This document shows, one piece after another, positions 53,840 through 61,585 of a stretch of 64,000 nucleotides of DNA (position 1 is its first letter; the number at the start of each line of letters is the position of its first letter). Source of the DNA: Prorocentrum cordatum (Eukaryota; Sar; Dinophyceae; Prorocentrales; Prorocentraceae); contig CAUYUJ010014209.1 in NCBI GenBank assembly GCA_963575745.1, positions 148,801 to 212,800 on the forward strand. Direction: 5' to 3'. The notes beneath the pieces were generated by a model. It did not search any database. It had not been told where the DNA came from and worked only from the letters and a program-made list of their open reading frames with translations. Position numbers and translations under genes: made by a program.

Positions 53840-54080
53840 CGTTGAAGATGGCCCAAGATGCCTCCAAGACAGTCTCAAGATGTTTCCAAGACGGCCCAAG
53901 ATATCCTCCAGACGGCCCAAAGGCCCCCAAGACGCTCCAAGGGGGCTCTAAGAGAAACTTCCAAGAGGCCAAAATCATTGATGCCCCTGGGAATGTTCAA
54001 TGGTGTGAGCGTCCTCGCAGCTTCAAGCTTCCGACGCTCCAAGACTGCTCCACAGGCCCCCAAGATCGCCCAATGACGGC
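53840..54080 (+). repeat. CCAAGACGGCCC degenerate repeat, block 2
   Basis: gcccaagatgcctccaagac, gtttccaagacggcccaaga and ggcccccaagacgctccaag. Same family as 52640-52835 and 56200-56510. It continues directly into the GCACGGAACTC repeat. Confidence 0.7.
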
Positions 54081-54094
54081 CCAAGGGAGGCGGT

Positions 54095-54530
54095 GGGACT
54101 CGCACGCGCGGAACTCGCATGCACGGAACTCGCACGCACGGAACTCGCACACGCGGAACTCTCAGGACGCGGAACTCGCACGAGGCGGAACTCGCACGGA
54201 GAGGCACTCGCACACACGGAACTCGAACGAGGCGGAACTCGTCGGGACGGAGCTCGCAGCGCGGAACTCGCACGGACGAAACTCGCACGCATGAACTTGC
54301 TCTCGGCCTGAAGCTTCTCTGCGTACGATGTCCGCTAGTCCGAAGTTCGTCCGTGCGAATCCCGTCCGTGCGAGTCACGTCCTGTGCGAGTCACGTCCGT
54401 GCGAACTCCGTCCGTGCGAGATCCGCGCGTGCGAGCTCCGTCCGTGCGAGCTCCGTCCCGTGCGAGCTCCGCTCCGTGCGGGTCCCGCTCCGTGCGAGCT
54501 CCGCCCGTGCGGGCTGCGGCTGTGCGAGCT
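54095..54530. repeat. Large inverted array of GCACGGAACTC / GAGTTCCGTGC units
   Basis: The left half (54095-54295) is tandem cacgcgcggaactcgcatgc-type 12-16-bp units. The right half (54340-54530) is the reverse complement type, gtgcgagctccgtccgtgcg. The switch lies at about 54300-54335 (ggcctgaagcttctctgc). The two halves could pair into a hairpin of about 190 bp per arm, with much slippage. Confidence 0.85.
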
Positions 54531-54619
54531 ACACCTTCCCGCCGCTCGACAGAGGCGGGACGGACGGACGGCGGGCGAGGGGAGGGGAGTGGCGAGGTGT
54601 GTGCGCGCGCCGCACCGTG

Positions 54620-54935
54620 CTGGTCATACGCTGCCCGGCGCGGGCGGGCGGGCGGGCGGGCGCGCGGGCGAGCGTGCCGGCGGGCGGGAGGGCGAGCGCG
54701 CCGCGCGGGCGGGCGGCTGGGCGACCAGCCGAACAAAAACCAAGCGAGCAACCGAGCAACGGGCCAACCAGCTGGTCAACCGACTGGCCAGCGAACAACC
54801 CATCATGTCAACCAACCAGCCAGCCAACCAAGCAACGAACCGGCCAGCCCACCAAGCGAAACCGACTGGCCGACCAGACAACCAAACAAGCGCCCAACAG
54901 GCCAACCAGCCAACCAACCAGTCGGCTGGCCAGCA
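54620..54935 (+). repeat. (GGGC)n run and ACCAGCCA-type degenerate repeat
   Basis: cgggcgggcgggcgggcgcg at 54640, then 54725-54935 made of aaccaaccagccagccaacc and ccaaccagctggtcaaccga words, an imperfect CCAACCAG/CCGACC octamer repeat. Confidence 0.8.
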
Positions 54936-54949
54936 TTTTCTGGGGATGT

Positions 54950-55540
54950 CTCACACGGCGGGGCTAAGAACGATTTGATCGATCTGGAACATATTGCTTA
55001 AAGCATGAAACCAAGTCCTGAAATGTTATATATGTCTTAAACTTTTCTCCAGTTTCCAAGTCTTTACCGTGCTTCTTCTGCCTCCGTCGGTCTTCTCGTC
55101 TGCACAGCCACGCTCCCCCTGGAATTCCACTCAAGGCGCGCCCCTCGGGAGCTGTGCGGTTCCAGATTCCGAAGGCGGATGATACTTCTGGAGACCTCTG
55201 GAGATCTCCAGAGGTCCGTATGAGCATCACGAGGCCCCCGCGGAGATCTACACGGGTCCAAACTGCAGAAAACATCAAGGGCACCAGATAAACTCGAATT
55301 CTTATATGACTACGTGCCGCCGTGTCCAGTGCACCGTTTGCGGGCATTCCACAATCAGCTTTCTGCTGCTGATTATTCCCGAACGTGGTTGGCTTGATAT
55401 GTAGCCTCTTGTGTACGAAGCGAGCACAACGTCTGGCTTGTCGTTTGCCCAGTCCCTGTATCGACTACTGGCTGTACCGCGGTTCGTTGCGCTCTGAGGT
55501 GACTCTGCGAGTTCCTCCGCCTGTGCCTTCTTCGTGAGAG
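54950..55540. other. Unassigned sequence
   Basis: Ordinary composition with small frames (minus strand, up to 127 codons, SAVWTRVDLRGGLVMLIRTS). A short palindromic block ggagacctctggagatctcc agaggtccg lies at 55189-55216. No gene recognised. Confidence 0.4.
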
Positions 55541-55549
55541 CTCCGCTGC

Positions 55550-55892
55550 CCGAGCGGAACCCGCACGCGCGGGACTCGCACGCGCGGAGATCGCACGAAG
55601 CGGAACTCGCGCAGCGGAACTCGCGCGGCCAGAATTCGCACGAGGCGCGGCTCGCAACTCGCACACACGCACAGAGAGATCGGCGGTGGACAAACCTCCC
55701 TTTAGTAGACCTCACCTTAGTGAAAACGGCCTGGGACCGAAACCGACGGACCTGGACCCGCAAAAACGACGGCCGCGACGCCCTCTCGCGAACCGAAAAC
55801 GGCCGATTCCTCGATCGACGTGTCAGGGTAGGAGGCCTGTCCACCCCCGAAGAGAGAGCGAGAGAGAGAGAGAGAGAGACAAAGAAAAAAAC

Positions 55893-55923
<31 letters not shown>

Positions 55924-56200
55924 GCACGGACGGAACTCGCACGCGTGCGAGTGCCGCCGCGCGTGGCTTCGTGGAGCGCAGTGTCCGGTGCGAGCTCTGC
56001 CTCGTGCGAGCTTCTCTCGTGCGAGCTGCGTCCGTGCGGGCTTCTCTTTCGTGGGAGGTTTCTGTGCGCGCGAAGTCCGCGCGTGCGAGCTCCGCCCCGT
56101 GCGGGTTCCGTCCCGTGCGAGTTCCGCTCCGTGCGAATTCCGCCCCGTGCAAGTTCCGGCCCGTGCGAGTTCCGCTCCGTGCGAGTCCCGCCCCCTACGG
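55550..56200. repeat. Second large inverted array of GCACGGAACTC units
   Basis: Left half 55550-55665 (cgcacgcgcggagatcgcac, gcggaactcgcgc); right half 55925-56190 (gtgcgagttccgctccgtgc and variants). The centre (55680-55925) holds unique sequence, a (GA)n run and a long poly(A). Same family and inverted layout as 54095-54530. Confidence 0.85.
55857..55923 (+). repeat. (GA)n followed by poly(A)
   Basis: agagagcgagagagagagag, then acaaagaaaaaaac and an uninterrupted run of about 30 A ending at 55921. It lies between the two halves of the inverted array. Confidence 0.95.
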
Positions 56201-56510
56201 GACCTCCAGGAGGCCCGCAAGACGGCCCCAAGACGGCCCAAGAGGGTCCCAGGAGGGCCCAAGAGGCCCCCAAGACTGCTCCAAGACGGCACCATAGACC
56301 TGCAATATGGCGGCCATAAGCGCTCAAAGAGGGACCCCAGACTGACCAGAGAGGGCACCAACGGCCTCCGAAGGCAAAGAGTTCCCGTAGAGGCCCCCAG
56401 AAGCCCCCAAGAGGTTCCCATGAGGCCTCAGGAAGTCCACAGAAGGCTAACGGGCCCCCGAGAGACTCCCAGGAAGGCCCCAAGTTGGGCCCCAAGAGTG
56501 CCTCAAGAGG
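56200..56510 (+). repeat. CCAAGACGGCCC degenerate repeat, block 3
   Basis: gcaagacggccccaagacgg, cccaagaggcccccaagact and gaaggccccaagttgggccc. It ends in cctcaagaggcctcctcttc and passes into the TCC array, exactly as block 1 does at 52820. Confidence 0.75.
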
Positions 56511-56519
56511 CCTCCTCTT

Positions 56520-56680
56520 CGTCCTCATCATCTTCCTCTACTTGCTCCTCCTTCTCCTTCTCCTCCTCCTCCTCCTCCTCCTCCTCCTCCTTCTCCTCCT
56601 CCTGCTGCTCATCCTCCTCCTACTCCTCCTCCTTGTTCTCCTCCCTATCCTCCTCCTCTCTCTTCCTCCCCCAGGTGTTC
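56520..56680 (+). repeat. (TCC)n microsatellite
   Basis: TCC/CTC with ttc and tgc interruptions. Confidence 0.95.
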
Positions 56681-56759
56681 CCCCAAGAGGTTCCACAGCG
56701 GCTAGGGAAACTCATTGATCACTAGCTTGATCAGACTTCGGCCCAACGTTGGGCCGCAT

Positions 56760-56815
56760 CGGCGATTCCAAAAGGTAATTAGGGAGCGGCTGTGATTCGT
56801 CGTAGGCGTCTTCGA

Positions 56816-56858
<43 letters not shown>

Positions 56859-56862
56859 GTGA
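56760..56862 (+). repeat. Shared module, copy 2, and (TA)n
   Basis: cgattccaaaaggtaattag, gtgattcgtcgtaggcgtct and tcga, then (TA)n from 56815 to about 56858. Second copy of the module at 53600-53725. Confidence 0.75.
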
Positions 56863-57284
56863 GTATGTGCGGTTACGTGGAAATGCTTACATACAAATTC
56901 TGAAATACGCATGTACACACATACCTATAGAGTGCGATCACTCAAATACACTGCTTCTCTCTCGTCCCTGGCCTTCGAATCCCTACACCAAGCACACTAT
57001 TTCAACTGAATTCCCGCCCATGCCGTTTCCATTGAGTCCATGGCCGCTGCCCCAAGTCGAGGTCCGCAACCCGCCATGGCGGCACCCAGAGGACCAAATC
57101 TGTTGTGCCGAGTACCTACCGGGCAGACCGGACCGAACCCACCAGGCGTTCTGGCATGCAGAACCGATTTCCTCTGGGGAGTCGAGGCGCACGCAAGCAG
57201 CGGGTGGGTCGGGTGGGTCGGGTCCAGTCCGTCGGGTAGCCATGGACTTGCGGCACCTGCCAGACAGAACTATGAGCAGAAAGC

Positions 57285-57430
57285 AAGAGGAGGAGGAGGA
57301 GGAAGAGGAAGAGGAGGAGGAAGAGGAAGAGGAAGAGGAGGAGGAAGAGGAAGAGGAAGAGGAGGAGGAGGAGGAAGAGGAAGAGGAGGAGGAGGAGGAG
57401 GAGGAGGAGGAGGAGGAAGATGAAGAAAGA
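57285..57430 (+). repeat. GAGGAA hexanucleotide microsatellite
   Basis: gaggaggaagaggaagagga and similar words. Encodes poly-Glu in one plus frame and poly-Ser in one minus frame. Not a gene. Confidence 0.95.
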
Positions 57431-57544
57431 CGAAATAGAGGGAGATTTACAAAGCGCACAGAGGCAGCGGCCAGACAGTCGTACGGAGACGCGCTGCGGC
57501 GGCTCAGAAGTCCTCCCCTGGCTCGAAGAAGCTCGCGCCTGTGA

Positions 57545-57640
57545 GAAAAAACAAAGATACCGACACCGCTGCTCCTCGGAGCTCTCCTGAGGCGCGTTCT
57601 GACCAGGATCCTGGAGCGGATTCAGTCGTGGCGGCGAGGA
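57545..57640 (+). repeat. Dispersed repeat E, copy 1
   Basis: accgacaccgctgctcctcg, gagctctcctgaggcgcgtt and cagtcgtggcggcgagg match 63300-63395 (gccgacaccgccgctccctg, gacctctcccgggctgcgct and tagccgtggcgacgagg) in the same order and orientation. Confidence 0.7.
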
Positions 57641-57816
57641 ACACCCAGACTGCGAATCCGACCCGACTTCTGCGCACCCCGTAGTGTGCCGCGTGCTCGG
57701 GCCGAAGCGCACAAAAACAGCTCGAAACGACTCACAACGCAAACGCCCTCGACAGCTCCAGTCATCTCGAGCGGCGCCGCTCAAGAGCGCGTGAACTGAG
57801 GCCCGCCCATCGGGGT

Positions 57817-58051
57817 TCAGCGCTTGTTGGTGGCCTGACATGAGAGAAGGGCATCGGCATCGGTATGGTTTCTCTTCTGAGCACCCAAGGACTCGAACCC
57901 CACCTCGATCATGCCCTGGCCCGCGTCGCCCGACCCGCGGCGGGAAACCCGGACCGCGAAGACGGGCAGCGGCCCGCAGCCGCGGCCCTGCAGCAGAGCC
58001 CCGGTGGAGAGATCGAACTGGAACTTGTGCACGGGGCACGTCACGTAGCAC
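57817..58051 (-). CDS. Rieske [2Fe-2S] domain, second half (Cys-x2-His box) and C-terminus
   Basis: After acceptor CCCCCCGGCAG (ending 58052) the minus strand reads CYVTCPVHKFQFDLSTGALL, then GCGPLPVFAVRVSRRGSGDA and MIEVGFESLG, stopping at 57817-57819 after about 25 further residues. C-P-V-H is the second ligand pair; K-F-x-F-D-L-x-T-G is the strand after it in Rieske ferredoxins. Joined to the previous exon there are 25 residues between CPH and CPVH, longer than bacterial NirD-type proteins and near the spacing of eukaryotic soluble Rieske ferredoxins. The last residues (KRNHTDADALLSCQATNKR) may be true C-terminus or readthrough past another donor. Confidence 0.85.
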
Positions 58052-58982
58052 CTGCCGGGGGGGGAGCCAAAGAGGCCGCACGTTCCGTGTGTGATTTGCC
58101 AGGGGTGCCCTTGGCTGCGCCGCGCAGGCTTCAGCCACTGCCCGCACGCCACCGAGCCGTCGAGCTCAGCGGGCACTGCGCTCCAAGGAGGAGAGGGAGG
58201 AGGCCGAGGAGAAGGAGGATGCGGAGGCGGAGGGGGCGGAGAAGGGGGACGGGACGGGGAGGAGGGGGAGTGGGAGGAGGAGGCGGGGGAGGAGGAGGCG
58301 GGGGAGGAGGAGAAGGAGGAGGAGGCGGAGGAGGAGGAGACAAGGGGGAGGAGGGGGGGGGGGAGGTGGACGGACATGAGCCATGGCCCTCGTGGACAGT
58401 TACAATGGGATAGCCGGGCTCGGCCGACCATTGCGGCGTGGTCGTGCCACCCTGGCAGGCACTTCTGGGGCTGAGCAGCCCCCCCCCCCAGAGAAACCCC
58501 TTCCGGCGAACCCCTGCGGACCCCCTGTACTGACGACCTACCAAGCCACCCCAACCCAACCTGAAGTCGCCGTTGGGCCTGACAATTTCCAGCAGGGCGG
58601 CGTTCCCGAACGTCGAGAAAACACATTGGAACCCGCCCCCCCCCAAGTCCGACATCCAGGGGGTCTGGGACTTCCGGGTTGGGGTGGGGTGGTTTGGTAA
58701 GAACTGATGTACGGCCCAGCGCCCATGGGTGCCCCGCCGCAGGGGTGCCCCTTCTGCACCGCCGAGCACCAGCAGAAGACTCGGCCGTCCGCGGACGGTA
58801 CTTCTCCGCTGGCGCAACGCGACCCCCTCCCCGCGCGCGGAGCGCGCCAGGCGCGCCGGGCGGGGGGGGCGGGCAGCACCAGAGGCGCGGCCCAGGGGGC
58901 GCGGCGAGGGGCCCGACGTTGGTGGAGAAACCTCCCGCGGGCGTCCGAGAGATCATGCTCGTGTGATTCTCTCGCTCCCTGC
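58052..58982 (-). other. Intron of the Rieske gene, with (GGA)n
   Basis: 931 bp between the two cluster-binding exons. It starts GCAGGGAGCG and ends CCCCCCGGCAG, with CAGG repeated at both edges. Inside are a GGA/TCC array (about 58180-58365), a C run at 58480-58490, and unassigned GC-rich sequence. The GC donor is the feature of note. Nothing in it looks like an exon. Confidence 0.7.
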
Positions 58983-59182
58983 CTGTGGCCCTCGATCATG
59001 TCCTCCAGGTCGCCGATCTCGCCGTCCGCGAGGTTCGCGCCCTGGTGCGGGCAAGCGGCCTGCACCGCGTGCACGCGCTCGCCGAAGCGGAAGAGGGCGA
59101 CCTCCTTGCCATGGATCTGGACCGTCCGGCCGGACCCACCAGGCATGCGCCTCAGCGCCTTGGTGTGCGCCATGCGCCTTTC
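58983..59182 (-). CDS. Rieske [2Fe-2S] domain, first half (Cys-x-His box)
   Basis: The exon follows a strong acceptor (TTTTTCTTCCTGTAG) on the minus strand. It reads MPGGSGRTVQIHGKEVALFR, then FGERVHAVQAACPHQGANLA and DGEIGDLEDMIEG. GKEVALFRFGERVHAVQAACPHQG is the classical start of a soluble Rieske-type ferredoxin domain, in which C-P-H supplies one Cys and one His ligand to the [2Fe-2S] cluster. The exon ends ...GGCCACAG, followed by GC (GC donor at 58982-58981). In such proteins the cluster carries electrons in oxygenase, nitrite reductase or ferredoxin roles; the exact partner cannot be told from sequence. Splicing to the exon at 58051 keeps frame and completes the ligand set. Confidence 0.85.
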
Positions 59183-59379
59183 CTACAGGAAGAAAAACTG
59201 TGCAACCATAAACTTTCGAAGGTCCGCGCGGACTTCTCCGACCGGCGCCAGGCCCCCCCTCCCTGGCGCGCGGAGTGGGCCAGGGGCGGCGCCGGAGGCG
59301 CCGCCAGGGGGCCCAGGCGCCGATCCGAGAAATCCGCGCGGACCTTCCAAGGTTTGGGTTGGTACAGATGCTTCTTTCT
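59183..59379 (-). mobile_element. Introner-like inverted-repeat element filling a short intron
   Basis: The roughly 196-bp intron between the two upstream Rieske exons consists almost wholly of one hairpin. The plus-strand arm at 59213-59254 (ctttcgaaggtccgcgcgga, cttctccgaccggcgccagg) is the near-perfect reverse complement of 59319-59361 (cctggcgcc-type start, then atccgagaaatccgcgcgga, ccttccaagg). The loop is GC-rich (ggggcggcgccggaggcgcc). The exon-side direct repeat GAAAG looks like a target-site duplication. The 3' end TTCGAAAGTTTATG..GCACAG..TTCTTCCTGTAG supplies the acceptor and is mirrored at 61586-61640. Relatives: 61985-62088, 19020-19100, 38745-38840. Confidence 0.75.
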
Positions 59380-59612
59380 CTTTGGGCTTCCAGCTTTTCT
59401 GGGTCGCTGGGGTGCTGCGCCAGCTGGCGGACCCTGGCGCCGGTCGGCAGCGGCCCGTTGTCGTCGCTCGCATGCCTCTGCAGCGACCTCTTGGCAACCT
59501 CGGGCGCCGACTGGCACTCCGCCATCGCGGACCGGAACTCGTGCTGCCACACCCGCCCGTCTGGCAGCTCGTGCAGCGCTACCCCGGCGGGGAACCAGAA
59601 CAGTCCCGACTC
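59380..59612 (-). CDS. Rieske protein, upstream exon (N-terminal region)
   Basis: On the minus strand, after acceptor CATTGCCCCAG (ending 59613), an open exon reads ESGLFWFPAGVALHELPDGR, then VWQHEFRSAMAECQSAPEVA and GARVRQLAQHPSDPEKLEAQ plus Arg. Composition is non-repetitive. It joins in phase to the next exon across a short intron whose ends carry the direct repeat GAAAG (exon end CAAAGA|GAAAG; next exon TAG|GAAAGG), giving a GA...AG or sliding boundary, a non-canonical type known in dinoflagellates. Its function is unknown; it precedes the iron-sulfur domain. The exon could also belong to a separate gene, since no start codon is fixed and earlier exons are unassigned. Confidence 0.55.
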
Positions 59613-59937
59613 CTGGGGCAATGCCAAGGTGGGCATTTTCTTATTCACGGCGTTTGGGGGAGGGGGGGGGGGGCTCCGGACCTCTGCTTAGTGCGACTGT
59701 TTGCAGCAGGGCGTTCATCATGGGGGAGGGACCCCACCTGCCCGAAACGGGCGCCAAAAACAGCCAAGATCTACTCCATGGGGGGGGAAGGGGGGTGGGG
59801 TGCGAGGGCCCGCGCCGATCGGCAAAAGAATAAATAAAAAACACTCACAAGAACACTCCAGGGCCCACCAAGAGCGACCCCAAGCGTCCAGAGCCTCCTC
59901 GAGCTTCGCTCCTGGAACCTCGACTTCCGAACGGAGC

Positions 59938-60110
59938 CGGTGACCTCCGAATGTTAGGTCGGGCATGTCCTCCTACAGGCGGGGTTTGGAGGAAAATATC
60001 AACAACAACAACAACAACAACAAAAAATCGTCCCCAGACATTTCTTTAAAACTATGTTTGAACATTCCTCCTGTAGAAGGACATGCCCGACTTAACCCTA
60101 ATGGTGACCC
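59938..60110. mobile_element. Fold-back element around a (CAA)n run
   Basis: 59938-59988 (ggtgacctccgaatgttagg, tcgggcatgtcctcctacag) and 60066-60110 (cctgtagaaggacatgcccg, acttaaccctaatggtgacc) are imperfect reverse complements with arms of about 45 bp. The middle contains caacaacaacaacaacaaca at 60000-60024. The arm core also occurs singly at 52476. Confidence 0.8.
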
Positions 60111-60134
60111 CCCTCCCAGACCCCCGAGGCAATG

Positions 60135-60265
60135 AACTTGTCATGACGTCGACCCCTGGAGGTCTCGAGCCATTCCCAGGGATCGGTGCTTCATCCTGGG
60201 TCGTTTTGTTGACGGCCCCGAGGTCAGGCGAGGGCGCCTGGAAGCCGAAGACGACGAGCAGTCGT
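60135..60265 (+). repeat. Dispersed repeat D, copy 4
   Basis: gtcatgacgtcgacccctgg, aggtctcgagccattcccag, cctgggtcgttttgttgacg and gcctggaagccgaagacg, in the same order as 20450, 41590 and 43955. It lies just 3' (minus strand) of the LamG exon region. Confidence 0.65.
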
Positions 60266-60394
60266 GCTCTTGGGCGCCCGGAAGCCGAAAACGACGCGCA
60301 GACCACGGAAAAGAACGAGAACTCTCGCGGCTCCAGGGCGTCTGGGCCTGGCACTGCCCCATGGGCGCCGCCCGGGGCGTGGCCCGCGCCAGCC

Positions 60395-60522
60395 GCAGGA
60401 GGAGGAGGCGGAGGAGGCGGAGGAGGAGGAGGAGGAGGAGGCGGAGGAGGAGGAGGAGGAGGCGGAGGAGGAGGCGGAGGAGGAGGAGGAGGAGGAGGAG
60501 GAGGAGGAGGAGGAGGGTCCTC
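60395..60522 (+). repeat. (GGA)n/GGC microsatellite
   Basis: GGAGGC and GGA repeats. It lies downstream of the last visible LamG exon on the minus strand, where it would encode poly-Pro if it were translated. Confidence 0.95.
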
Positions 60523-60599
60523 GTCCCACATGGGCGCCGCGCCTTCCCTCGCCGCCCGGGGCGTGGCCCCCGCCCCCACGTGGGCGCCGCCGCCGGCGC

Positions 60600-60666
60600 C
60601 GCCCCTGCCGCGGCGGAAGAGCCGCTCGACCTCCGCCTCGGACAGGGCCCTGCTGTACACGCACAC
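60600..60666 (-). CDS. LamG-like domain protein, last recognised exon
   Basis: After CTCCCGAG (ending 60667) the minus strand reads VCVYSRALSEAEVERLFRRG. The pattern V-x-V/I-Y-x-R-A-L-S-x-x-E-I/V closes LamG / concanavalin A-like lectin folds. Joined to the exon ending AVAVSD at 61424 it gives the normal end of the final beta-strand, in phase 0. The right end of the exon is uncertain: the frame continues open into Gly/Ala and then the poly-Pro microsatellite, so either a donor lies near RRGRG (about 60600) or the C-terminus is low-complexity. Confidence 0.75.
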
Positions 60667-61423
60667 CTCGGGAGGTGTGCGACACGCCGCGAGAGAGCGG
60701 GCGCCCCCGGGCTGCCGACCCCGCGGCTGCTAGAAAAAGCGGCCCGCCCGGAGAAGGAAAAAGCGACCTTCGGGGAAAGAGGCGCGGCCCGCGAGACAGT
60801 CCCACGGGCTTCTTCCCGGAAGGGCGAAGACGACTTCCCGGAGGTCGACTCCAGCATAGCAAAGCAGGGCTAGGATCGGGATAAATCGCTCCAGAGCGTT
60901 CCGGAGCGCTCTCAGAGCGTTCCGGAACGCTCTGGAGCGGCCGCGGCGCCCAATACATCTTCCAAACCCGCCGATTCTCAGAGATTTCGAGTTATCCCGA
61001 TCCGATTTTGTCCCGATCTTCGCGTCGTTTTACGTGGCCCTGGCCCGGCTTCCGAGCCACGCCGTGCCCAAAAACCCGACCAGGGCCGGGACACCGTCGT
61101 CCTGCGGGACACATTGCGACGCCGGGCCCACCCGTGGGGGCCCCACGGCCCGAGAGGAGCATCGCTCCACCGCTCCCCATCCCCACCAGCGTGGGCTGGG
61201 CCCCACTGGCCGATGTGCCCCCCTAGATGGGGATTGCAGGCTGCTGTCTTCGGGTTTTGAGGGGCTCAAGATGTCACTCGTACACAATGGGTCTGTTCAT
61301 CTTAGCGGTTGAGGGGCTCAAGATGTGGATGGGGATGGGGATAGGGATCGGTTGAACGATACTGACGAGGAGGAACCGGACCGCCCGTGGTGAAAAGCTT
61401 GCGACGCCAGAATCTCAGCGCAC

Positions 61424-61585
61424 GTCGGAGACCGCCACTGCCGCGTTGTGGAACTGGTCGCCGTGGTCGCGGCCCCCCACCATCAGGCGCTCGCCCGGGT
61501 CCGAGCCCCGCCCGGCGCGGCCCTGGCAGGTGGCCCCGGCGGCGCCGTTCAGGAACGGCGTGCAGCGGCCCTCCTTTCGCCAGAC
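61424..61585 (-). CDS. LamG-like domain protein, middle exon
   Basis: After acceptor TTCCTTCCATTTCCAG the minus strand encodes 54 codons: VWRKEGRCTPFLNGAAGATC ... ERLMVGGRDHGDQFHNAAVA then VSD. L-M-V-G-G-R ... F-x-N-A-A-V-A-V-S-D-V is the strand pair before the closing Y-x-R-A-L-S motif in LamG domains, which typically bind glycans or act as adhesion modules outside the cell. The donor is GT (GTGCGCTGAG). Without splicing the frame ends at TGA two codons on, so splicing is required. Non-repetitive composition supports coding. Confidence 0.8.

Noticed and set aside
57885-57897. Sequence GGTTCGAGTCC on the minus strand, identical to a tRNA B box
   Set aside because: It lies inside the Rieske exon, no A box is found at the right distance upstream, and the region does not fold as a cloverleaf.
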